Shown here in pieces: positions 1-5,871 of a DNA stretch of 7,296 nt; position 1 is the first letter of the stretch; every line of letters starts with the position of its first letter. The notes under the pieces are model-generated. The model saw nothing but the letters and a program-made list of their open reading frames with translations, did not search any database and was not told where the DNA came from. This stretch comes from Myxococcales bacterium. Its GTDB lineage: Bacteria; Myxococcota_A; UBA9042; PHBI01; JAAZYN01. The DNA is taken from assembly GCA_014239625.1 (NCBI GenBank), contig JAAZYN010000166.1:1-7296 (forward strand). The letters are read 5' to 3'. Both the position numbers and the translations under genes were made by a program.

Positions 1-1
1 G

Positions 2-130
2 GAGGCTCACACCGTGCCGGGGTGTGCCCCAGGAGTGCAGCGCCTGCAGGAGGGGGGAGGGCAGGGGACCGACACCGTCGGCGGCGGCGGCGGCTACGGT
101 GGCATCTACTGTTTCGCGCTCGAGCCCTGA
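2..130 (+). CDS. C-terminal fragment of an unrecognised upstream protein
   Basis: An open frame enters from the left edge and stops at TGA 128-130. The 42 visible residues are glycine-rich, with five consecutive GGC codons at 80-94, and end in GGYGGIYCFALEP. About 85 percent of its codons end in G or C, better than the competing frame that begins at GTG 24, so I read this as the true coding frame here. The stop lies one base before the GTG of the lipoprotein gene, so the two genes are probably co-transcribed and translationally coupled. Too little remains to assign a family or function. The two cysteines and the glycine run would fit an exported or surface protein, but that is a guess. Confidence 0.45.
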   Translation, partial: EAHTVPGCAPGVQRLQEGGGQGTDTVGGGGGYGGIYCFALEP

Positions 131-131
131 A

Positions 132-1112
132 GTGGAGGCGCTGAGGCTGGTCGCGGTAGGGTTCGTCGTTGCGACGTCGGGCTGTGGCGGGGCTGACACG
201 CCCCTCGGCTCGCAGGAGGTCGTGGACGCGGCCACCGACAGTCCATCGACCTCCGACCTGGCGCCGGAGCCGATCAGCTATGAGCCATGCGCTGCCGCCG
301 CCCGAGTCGGTGGCTTTCAGCTCCTGTTGGCGGCGACCTACACCGGGGTGAATGGGCAAGTGCTGGACGGCGTCGTGCCGGCGAACCTCCCTGAGGTCGC
401 CGCGACGGAAGGTCCATGCGCCTTGCTGAAGGCTCGCAGTCTCTTCTGCGACCCCCCATGCGCCGGCGGAGAGACCTGTGGTGAACAGGCGTGCATCGCC
501 TATCCGGAGAGCCACTCCGTGGGCTCGGTGGTCGTCTCGGGTCTCCAGGTCGACCTCACGATGGAGTCCAAGTGGGGCGACCACTACACCAACCCCGACC
601 CCCTTCCGCACCCCGGCTTTGTTCCCGGGGCGGTGATCACCTTCGCCGCCGCGGGTGGCGACTATCAGCCGTTTAGCCTGAGGGCGGTCGGGATCGCCCC
701 CCTCGATGTGCCCAGCCCTCGGGGGCGCGTGCTCATCGCCGAGGGCGAGGCCACCGACCTCGCCTGGACGCCGGGACCTGCCGAAGAGGCGGTGAAGCTC
801 CGGGTGGAGGTGAACATCAACAACCATGGCGCCAGCTCGGCGTGGATCAGCTGCGACGTGGAGGACACCGGGGACTTCAGCCTCCCAGCATCACTGATGA
901 CGCGCTTGTTCGCGCTGGGGGTGTCGGGGTTTCCCACCGTGACGCTGTCCCGTCGGAGCGCAGGCGCAGCGGAGATCTCGCCGGGCTGCGTCGACCTGGT
1001 CGTCTCTTCGGACGTGGACCTGGTCGTAGAGGTCGAAGGCGTGACCTCCTGCACGTCCGACGCCCAGTGTCCCGCAGGCCAGACCTGTGGACTGACTCTG
1101 AGCTGCGGCTGA
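132..1112 (+). CDS. Putative secreted lipoprotein with two cysteine-rich motifs
   Basis: Predicted 326-residue protein of unknown function. I chose GTG 132 over an in-frame GTG at 24 because 132 gives a short hydrophobic leader (LRLVAVGFVVA) running into TSGC, a lipobox-like site with the acylated cysteine at residue 18. The lipobox is imperfect, with Thr at -3 instead of the usual Leu. A low-complexity linker (about 19-50) follows. Next come a first cysteine motif (C106, C110, C116, C121; CDPPCAGGETCGEQAC), a probably all-beta middle domain (about 130-300, with NINNHG and GVSGFPTVTLSRR), and a terminal motif C307, C313, C319, C325 with even five-residue gaps. Short repeats of the DAQCPAGQTC kind are frequent in exported proteins of myxobacteria and relatives, where they probably form disulfides. 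No Shine-Dalgarno is seen, so translation may be coupled to the upstream stop one base away. Export is fairly secure, function unknown. Confidence 0.8.
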   Translation: MEALRLVAVGFVVATSGCGGADTPLGSQEVVDAATDSPSTSDLAPEPISYEPCAAAARVGGFQLLLAATYTGVNGQVLDGVVPANLPEVAATEGPCALLKARSLFCDPPCAGGETCGEQACIAYPESHSVGSVVVSGLQVDLTMESKWGDHYTNPDPLPHPGFVPGAVITFAAAGGDYQPFSLRAVGIAPLDVPSPRGRVLIAEGEATDLAWTPGPAEEAVKLRVEVNINNHGASSAWISCDVEDTGDFSLPASLMTRLFALGVSGFPTVTLSRRSAGAAEISPGCVDLVVSSDVDLVVEVEGVTSCTSDAQCPAGQTCGLTLSCG

Positions 1113-1209
1113 CCGAATGGCGTATGTCGCTGGCGTTGAGGCGCCGGCAGCTCCGAACAGGTGTTCCCCCCAGCGGGGGCGGGCGGGGCGAGCCACACCG
1201 CCGCCGGGC

Positions 1210-1261
1210 GACTCCGTCGGCCGGGAGCTCACTCAACCGAGTGTCGCGTTGGCCCGGAGTC
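1210..1261 (+). other. Composite stem-loop upstream of the aminotransferase gene
   Basis: GACTCCG at 1210-1216 pairs exactly with CGGAGTC at 1255-1261. After a two-base bulge, GGCC 1219-1222 pairs with GGCC 1251-1254. An inner hairpin, CACTC 1230-1234 and GAGTG 1239-1243 with loop AACC, sits inside a roughly symmetrical internal loop. The element lies 28 bases before the aminotransferase start and about 100 bases after the lipoprotein stop. Only CTTTGG follows, so it lacks the U-tract of a standard intrinsic terminator. It could be a weak terminator, an RNA leader structure or a protein-binding site. The pairing is directly visible; the function is inference. Confidence 0.4.
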
Positions 1262-1289
1262 CTTTGGACGTTGTGCGAAGACGCTGGCG

Positions 1290-2468
1290 ATGCCAAAAGG
1301 GGACATGAAGAAGACACTCTCGCCGACCCTCGCCATGAACGAGCGCGTGCGGAATATGGTCGCAGCGGGCAAGCAGGTGTTCCGCTTTGGCTTTGGACAG
1401 AGCCCGTTCGAGGTCCCCGCCCCTGTCGTAGCCGCGCTTCAGGACAACGCGCACCAGAACGACTACCTGCCAGTCCGCGGTCTGCCTCAGCTGCGCGAGG
1501 CCGTGGCTCGTTGGTGGTGTCGCACCCAGGGGCCTGCCTTTGAGGGCTGGACTGGCGACCGCGTGCTTGTCGGGCCCGGCTCCAAGGAGCTGATGTTCCA
1601 ACTTCAGATGGTCTATCGCGGGACCGTCCTGGTGCCCAACCCCAGCTGGGTGTCGTACGTCCCTCACGCGCGCATCGCCGGCGCGGGCCATCGCTGGCTG
1701 GAGTGCTACGCTGCCGATGGCTTTCGGCTCACCGCCGCGACGCTTGCGCGAGCCTGTGACGAGATCAAGGGGCCCAAGCTGTTGGTGCTGAACAGCCCCA
1801 ACAACCCGTGCGGGCACGCCTACGACGCTGAGCATCTAGAGCCGCTAGCCGAGGTCTTGAGGGCTCATCCCGACGTGTTGGTGCTCAGCGACGAGATCTA
1901 TGGCGAGCTGCATTTCCGCGGCGAGCATGTGTCCATGGCCCGCTACCTTCCGCAGCGCACCTGCGTCGCGACGGGGTTGTCAAAGTGGTGCGGGGCGGGG
2001 GGCTGGCGCCTGGGCGTGATGCTGATGCCGCCCGAGCTGACGCACCTCGCAGACGCCATGGCCTCCTTGGCCTCCGACACCGTCAGCAGCGCCTCTGCGC
2101 CGATTCAGTACGCGGCGGTCTCGGCCTGGGACATGCGAGGAGAGGTCGGCGACTACGTCAGGCGGACGCGCGGCATCATGGCCCAGATCGGCCGCCGCGT
2201 GGCCGCCGCCCTGGCGGAGGTCCCAGACGTGACGGCCAGCCCCATCGACGGTGGCTTCTACGTCTTCTTCCAGCTGCCCGGTTCCGACCCCGACTGGTGC
2301 GAGCGCCTGCTCGACGCCACCGGCGTCGCGTTGCTACACGGATCGGCCTTCGGTCGACCCGCCGATGAGATCAGCGCGCGGCTCGCGTTTGTTGATCTGG
2401 ACAACGTCGACGAGGGGCTTGGTCGGCTGGTCGACTGGTTGAGTCATGGGGGCCTCAAGGGGCGGTGA
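1290..2468 (+). CDS. PLP-dependent class I/II aminotransferase
   Basis: Fold-type I enzyme of 392 residues, the usual length for the family, expected in the cytoplasm. It should move an amino group between an amino acid and a 2-oxo acid using pyridoxal phosphate. Visible motifs in order: GFGQSPF near 34-40; YLPVRGLPQLREA (59-71), typical of the substrate-cleft region; GPGSKE (95-100) in the phosphate-binding turn; NSPNNPCG (168-175) with the cofactor-contacting Asn; DEIY (201-204) with Asp for the pyridine nitrogen and Tyr for O3'; SKWCGAGGWRLG (231-242) with Schiff-base Lys232; and SARLAFV with Arg364 as the expected carboxylate-binding arginine. No key residue is missing. ATG 1290 is my start; ATG 1305 is a close alternative, preceded by AAAAGGGG but at very short spacing. 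The frame is open back to 1161, but that extension is unlike the family. Substrate (aspartate, aromatic or other) is not determinable, and neighbours give no pathway. Confidence 0.93.
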   Translation: MPKGDMKKTLSPTLAMNERVRNMVAAGKQVFRFGFGQSPFEVPAPVVAALQDNAHQNDYLPVRGLPQLREAVARWWCRTQGPAFEGWTGDRVLVGPGSKELMFQLQMVYRGTVLVPNPSWVSYVPHARIAGAGHRWLECYAADGFRLTAATLARACDEIKGPKLLVLNSPNNPCGHAYDAEHLEPLAEVLRAHPDVLVLSDEIYGELHFRGEHVSMARYLPQRTCVATGLSKWCGAGGWRLGVMLMPPELTHLADAMASLASDTVSSASAPIQYAAVSAWDMRGEVGDYVRRTRGIMAQIGRRVAAALAEVPDVTASPIDGGFYVFFQLPGSDPDWCERLLDATGVALLHGSAFGRPADEISARLAFVDLDNVDEGLGRLVDWLSHGGLKGR

Positions 2469-2813
2469 AGGGCGGCCTGCGGCGTTCGATGGGCGGTGCC
2501 GCGTCAGGTGGGGCCGGGGCTTCGATGCAGGTCGGCGCAGCGGCGCCGTTATGATCGGGACCGCTCCAAGCTGGGGGAGGCCCTTCGGGGGCGCCATCTT
2601 CGCGCGTTGTTTTCGCTCAGCTCCACCCCGCGTCGCGTCGAGCCGACCATAGGGTCGCAGGCGGCGGGGGAGGGCGGTAGGGCTGGGGCCCGGGCGCGGG
2701 GCTGGGGCCATGAGGCGGAGGCCACCTTGCGCGGGGGGCGCGCGGTGAGCACATCAAGCGTCGAGTGCCGCGCGGTTCGGTGGGCCAGCTGGTTGCAAAA
2801 ATGGTAAGAGTGG
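2469..2813 (+). other. 345-base intergenic region between aminotransferase and kinase
   Basis: No convincing gene is seen here. Near the left end CGGCGC 2533-2538 and GCGCCG 2543-2548 form a six-base-pair hairpin with loop AGCG, followed by TTATGAT. It may end the aminotransferase transcript weakly, or TATGAT 2550-2555 may be a -10-like box, but no -35 lies at a proper distance. A UUCG-capped mini-hairpin (CCC 2581-2583, GGG 2588-2590) and a four-base-pair GCGC hairpin before GTTGTTTT (2606-2613) are further weak terminator-like elements. A G-run cluster is listed separately. The rest is G-rich without recognisable structure. The kinase promoter presumably lies here but I cannot place it. Confidence 0.5.
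2666..2709 (+). repeat. G-run cluster (possible G-quadruplex) with 11-bp direct repeat
   Basis: Seven runs of three or more G occur on the coding strand within 42 bases: 2666-2670, 2672-2674, 2680-2682, 2685-2688, 2692-2694, 2698-2701 and 2704-2707. The first four, with loops of 1, 5 and 2 bases, satisfy the canonical G3+N1-7 quadruplex pattern. GGGCTGGGGCC is repeated exactly at 2680-2690 and 2699-2709, an offset of 19 bases. The cluster lies about 105 bases before the kinase start, so it could act in DNA or in a leader RNA. High local GC makes chance occurrence possible. Confidence 0.5.
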
Positions 2814-4673
2814 GTGGCACAAGCGCGTGGGAGGGACTTGACCCGACTCAAACCGGTGGACGAGTGCGGCACCCTCGAGCCGGATCCATGGGTCGGCCGA
2901 GAGGTCGCAGGCCGCTACAGGATGGAGCGTCTCATCGGTGAGGGGACGTCGGGGGTCGTATACCGCGCACGCCACCTCGTGATGGAAAAGCCGGTGGCGA
3001 TCAAGCTCCTGCAAGGGTTGGCCCTGGGGAGCCGGCGCGCCGAGATGGAGGAGCGATTCGTCCTCGAGGCGAGAGTCTACGGCAAGGTCGCCCATCCCCA
3101 TGTCTGCGCCGCGACCGACTTTGGCGTCACCGAAGATGGCGTCCGCTTCTTGGTCATGGAGCTGCTCGAGGGGCGCACCCTACAGGAGGCTATCGCCGAA
3201 GACGGGGCGATGAAGCCCGAGCGAGCCGTCGCTATCGCGATGCAGATCGCCGACGGGCTCCAAGCGGTGCACACCATGGGCGTGGTGCACCGCGATCTCA
3301 AGCCGGAGAACGTCTTCCTGGTAAGGTTTCAAGAGGACCCCGACTGGGTCAAACTGGTCGACTTCGGCATCGCGCGTAAGCTGGCCGACACTCCCGAGGC
3401 GGCCAGGCTCACCGGGGCCGGGATGATCTACGGGACCCCAGCTTACCTGGCCCCGGAACAGACCCGGACGATGGACGTCGACGGGCGCGCGGATCTGTAT
3501 GCCCTGGGCGTGATCCTGTTCGAGATGTTGGCCGGTCGACTGCCCTTCGAGCGCGACTCGCCGATCGGCTTCATGCAGGCCCACGCGGTAGAGTCGCCGC
3601 CGCGCCTCAACGAGATTGTCGCGGGGACGCCCATGGCTCTGGCGCGGCTGGTGGACCTGTTGCTGAGTAAAGAGCCGTCGCGGCGGCCGCCGGACGGCGA
3701 GACTCTGCGAATGCTCTTGGCGGCTTCGTTGGACAGCCTAGAGCCGATGTCGGAGGTCGAGGCGTATGCCCACCGCTCCTCCGGGCCAGCCGGTCCCGAC
3801 GTCGTCCAGACGTCCGTCGCGCCGCGGCTGAGCAGGGTCATGGTCGGCTCGGCGATACTGGTCGGTGTGGCGCTGATCCTCATGCTCGTGCCCGCGATGC
3901 TGCCAGGTTCGGACGCTCCTGCCGGTCCGCGGGAGGTCGCCGCCGTCGAGAGGGCTGGGGCCTCGCCGGCGGGGTCAACGGAGGTGCTCGCACAGGACCC
4001 TTGGCTGCGGCTGAAGGCCGAGCGCGCGGCCTTTGCGGCGCGGTCGCAGGTGGCGCGAGCGCTGTCGCAGCTGGCCAGCAACCCGCAGCTCACGCTCAAT
4101 CAGATGCGCGATGTGGTCGCGAGAGAGCCAGACAACGCCCACGCCCACTACTACCTGGGCCTGACTCACCACGGCATGGGGAGATCCGTCGAAGCGGCAC
4201 AGAGCTGGCTGGTGGCGGTGCAGGCCGATCCGCGACACGGGCACGACCCGGACCTGACGCAGCGCCTTCTGGACGACTTCGCGTTGGCGGATCAGGCGAC
4301 CCGGACGGCGGCCGAGAAGGTCCTCGTTCGAGGTCGCGTGTTGGCCAACGGCACGCCCGCAGTCTCTGCGATCGTCCGCGCGGGTATGGACGCCGACCTG
4401 GTCGATCGCGTTCACAGTCTGGCCCGGCGCACCGGCCTGTTGGCGGCGATGCCACCGCTCGATCGGTACCTGCTCATACTGCGCGCGGTCAGTGACTGCG
4501 AGACCCGCGCGGGGGTCCTGGAGAAGCTCTCGGCTCTCGATGACAGCGCAGCCCTGCCTGCCCTGGAGCGGCTGCAGGCGAGCAACAGAGGATGCGGCTC
4601 CAACGGCAATGACGACTGCATCGCGTGTATTCGCCCGGCCCTCGACCGGGTGATCCGACAGCTAAAGATGTAG
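2814..4673 (+). CDS. Transmembrane Hanks-type Ser/Thr kinase with TPR/HEAT-like C-terminal region
   Basis: Bacterial Ser/Thr protein kinase of 619 residues. The cytoplasmic kinase domain spans about 35-305: glycine loop GEGTSG (42-47), ATP-binding Lys64 in VAIK, helix-C Glu85, catalytic HRDLKPEN (159-166, base Asp161), DFG at 183-185 and APEQ at 213-216. All catalytic residues are present. A short linker leads to one transmembrane helix at about 342-363, so the C-terminal 255 residues should be periplasmic. They hold at least one TPR-like unit (about 429-473, with AHAHYYLGLTHHGMGR), a helical HEAT-like stretch (LEKLSALDDSAALPALERL), and cysteines C562, C594, C602 and C605 near the end. The start is uncertain: GTG 2814 has only AAGAG upstream, while in-frame TTG 2838 follows GGGAGGG too closely. 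The kinase domain is unaffected by the choice. It is followed after 47 bases by the propeller gene. The signal sensed and the substrates are unknown. Confidence 0.92.
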   Translation: MAQARGRDLTRLKPVDECGTLEPDPWVGREVAGRYRMERLIGEGTSGVVYRARHLVMEKPVAIKLLQGLALGSRRAEMEERFVLEARVYGKVAHPHVCAATDFGVTEDGVRFLVMELLEGRTLQEAIAEDGAMKPERAVAIAMQIADGLQAVHTMGVVHRDLKPENVFLVRFQEDPDWVKLVDFGIARKLADTPEAARLTGAGMIYGTPAYLAPEQTRTMDVDGRADLYALGVILFEMLAGRLPFERDSPIGFMQAHAVESPPRLNEIVAGTPMALARLVDLLLSKEPSRRPPDGETLRMLLAASLDSLEPMSEVEAYAHRSSGPAGPDVVQTSVAPRLSRVMVGSAILVGVALILMLVPAMLPGSDAPAGPREVAAVERAGASPAGSTEVLAQDPWLRLKAERAAFAARSQVARALSQLASNPQLTLNQMRDVVAREPDNAHAHYYLGLTHHGMGRSVEAAQSWLVAVQADPRHGHDPDLTQRLLDDFALADQATRTAAEKVLVRGRVLANGTPAVSAIVRAGMDADLVDRVHSLARRTGLLAAMPPLDRYLLILRAVSDCETRAGVLEKLSALDDSAALPALERLQASNRGCGSNGNDDCIACIRPALDRVIRQLKM

Positions 4674-4681
4674 CGGCCGCA

Positions 4682-4711
4682 TTGCACAACTGATGCAAGT
4701 GGTCATATGCT
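4682..4711 (+). promoter_or_regulatory. Candidate promoter/operator before the propeller gene
   Basis: In the 47-base gap, TTGCAC (4682-4687) and TATGCT (4706-4711) are separated by 18 bases, a weak sigma-70-like pair. The -35 box overlaps an exact inverted repeat, TTGCA 4682-4686 and TGCAA 4694-4698 with a 7-base spacer, which could be an operator half-site pair. Transcription would be expected to begin near 4718, only about three bases before ATG 4721, and no Shine-Dalgarno is visible. That would fit a leaderless mRNA. Both boxes are imperfect. Confidence 0.3.
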
Positions 4712-4720
4712 CGTCAGCGT

Positions 4721-5764
4721 ATGGCCGAAGAGGCTGCCCAAACTTCCATCGCGCACGCCATGTGGCAGGTGCGGCTCGATGCTCCTGTCGCGCAGGCGCT
4801 GGTGCCGCTGGCCGATGGCGTCCTCGTGCCAATGAAGCGAGGCGCACGTGCATCGGTTCGGCGCATCCAGGTCGATGAAGGCGAGACGGTGTGGGAGACC
4901 ATGTTCGACGGCCCCTTGGTGGCTGGCCTGGCGCGGACAGGAGACATCCTGGCGGTCCCGTTGACCGAGGGCCGCCTTGTGGCCCTTCATGTGAACGATG
5001 GCAGCGGCCATGAGGTCCAGTGGGCTCAACAGATGGGCGAGTTCTGTGACCCGGTGATGGCCCGAATGGGGTCCATCTTCGTTCGCCTGATGTCTGGAAC
5101 CGGGACCAAGGTTCAAGCCTTCGGCGTGGGCAAACGAGCCCCGCTATGGGCCGCCGAAGACCCCACCGAGAGCTCTCCCGACGCCAGGTTGGCGCAGGCC
5201 GCCGGGGTCGTCGTCATGGCCGGCACCAGCAGTGACAAACGCGTCACGGTGGCGGGCCTCGAGCGCGACAGCGGCCGGGTGAAGTGGTCCAACGGCGACG
5301 CCGAAGGGACGCTGCAAGCCCTGTGGGCCGTGGCCGGGGTGGTCGATGTGGTGACCGACGCGGACGGGATCCTGGGCATCAACCCGCACACAGGCAAGAC
5401 CCGGAATCAACGATTCGCCGACTTCCCCTTCGAGCGCGCCTTCGAGATCGGAGAGACCCTGTTGATGGTCACGCGCGCCAAGGGTGATCGGGTGATGTTC
5501 AGTTTCACGTCGCTGGGTGAGCAGATCCAGGGGCGGCTGCGGGATCCGCTGGAGCGGGTCGTGGGCGTCTCGCCCAGCGAAGTGCTGGTCACCATGATCG
5601 ACGGCTCGCCCGCGCTCTTCACCTTGCCCGACCTGACTCGGGTCGAGCTGCCCGAAGCGGACGTGATTGGGCCCTGTAATCAGGTCGCGTTCTCGTCCGA
5701 TGTGGCCTACCTGGTGAGCGAGGACCGGCACACCTTGACCGCCTTGGATCTGGAACAGGTGTAG
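4721..5764 (+). CDS. Cytoplasmic PQQ-like beta-propeller repeat protein
   Basis: Predicted 347-residue protein with no signal peptide, lipobox or transmembrane helix, so probably cytosolic. It shows repeated propeller-blade signatures in which a beta strand leads to an acidic/Gly turn and a Trp: IQVDEGETVWET (49-60), RLVALHVNDGSGHEVQW (85-101), VQAFGVGKRAPLWAAED (131-147), VAGLERDSGRVKWSNGD (177-193) and ILGINPHTGKT (217-227), closing with LTALDLEQV at the C-terminus. This is the pattern of PQQ-like or quinoprotein repeats, roughly six or seven blades. Such domains often bind no quinone and serve as scaffolds or protein-interaction platforms. No enzyme active site is apparent. ATG 4721 is the only plausible start; upstream ATGs at 4693 and 4707 are out of frame. 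Lying between two kinase genes, it may be a kinase partner or substrate, or simply a neighbour; sequence alone cannot decide. Confidence 0.8.
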   Translation: MAEEAAQTSIAHAMWQVRLDAPVAQALVPLADGVLVPMKRGARASVRRIQVDEGETVWETMFDGPLVAGLARTGDILAVPLTEGRLVALHVNDGSGHEVQWAQQMGEFCDPVMARMGSIFVRLMSGTGTKVQAFGVGKRAPLWAAEDPTESSPDARLAQAAGVVVMAGTSSDKRVTVAGLERDSGRVKWSNGDAEGTLQALWAVAGVVDVVTDADGILGINPHTGKTRNQRFADFPFERAFEIGETLLMVTRAKGDRVMFSFTSLGEQIQGRLRDPLERVVGVSPSEVLVTMIDGSPALFTLPDLTRVELPEADVIGPCNQVAFSSDVAYLVSEDRHTLTALDLEQV

Positions 5765-5775
5765 CTTCCCATCGC

Positions 5776-5804
5776 TTGCGCCCGTGCGGACCCCGCCATA
5801 TTAT
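5776..5804 (+). promoter_or_regulatory. Candidate sigma-70-like promoter for the second kinase
   Basis: TTGCGC (5776-5781) and TATTAT (5799-5804) are separated by exactly 17 bases. The -10 box matches five of six consensus positions and is an AT island in GC-rich surroundings. Expected transcription start is near 5811, giving a leader of about 60 bases before GTG 5872. It lies just after the propeller stop codon, so the second kinase may be transcribed on its own. Confidence 0.5.
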
Positions 5805-5856
5805 CTCGATGTCGCCGGTTCCCCTGACTGTGTTCGGGATGGACGGCCCGCGACAC

Positions 5857-5862
5857 GAGGAA
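5857..5862 (+). promoter_or_regulatory. Ribosome binding site that fixes the kinase start
   Basis: GAGGAA lies nine bases upstream of GTG 5872. The earlier in-frame candidates ATG 5809, ATG 5839 and TTG 5863 have no such site at proper spacing. This favours GTG 5872, which also puts the CPQC motif at the very N-terminus. Confidence 0.6.
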
Positions 5863-5871
5863 TTGACAGCA

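Noticed and set aside
80..94. Run of five GGC units as a possible microsatellite
   Set aside because: It reads as five glycines in a plausible coding frame and is too short to call a repeat element.
24..131. In-frame N-terminal extension of the lipoprotein from GTG 24
   Set aside because: It would bury the signal peptide 36 residues inside the protein, and the alternative frame there has better coding character and a stop just before GTG 132.
842..1543. 233-residue + strand open frame across the lipoprotein end and aminotransferase start
   Set aside because: It overlaps two well-supported genes in another frame and is very Arg-rich, a typical shadow frame.
2496..2807. 103-residue + strand open frame filling most of the aminotransferase-kinase gap, ending just before the kinase
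   Set aside because: The product is Arg/Gly-rich and low in complexity with no recognisable motif, as expected for GC-rich non-coding DNA. It spans the G-run cluster and repeats. Homologues at this position in other genomes would reverse this.
3443..4099. 218-residue minus-strand open frame
   Set aside because: It lies opposite the first kinase, whose catalytic motifs and transmembrane segment fix the + strand as coding; the product is Ser/Arg-rich with no motif.
5809..5871. Upstream ATG starts (5809, 5839) for the second kinase
   Set aside because: No ribosome binding site at suitable spacing; ATG 5809 would sit essentially at the predicted transcription start; GTG 5872 has GAGGAA nine bases upstream.
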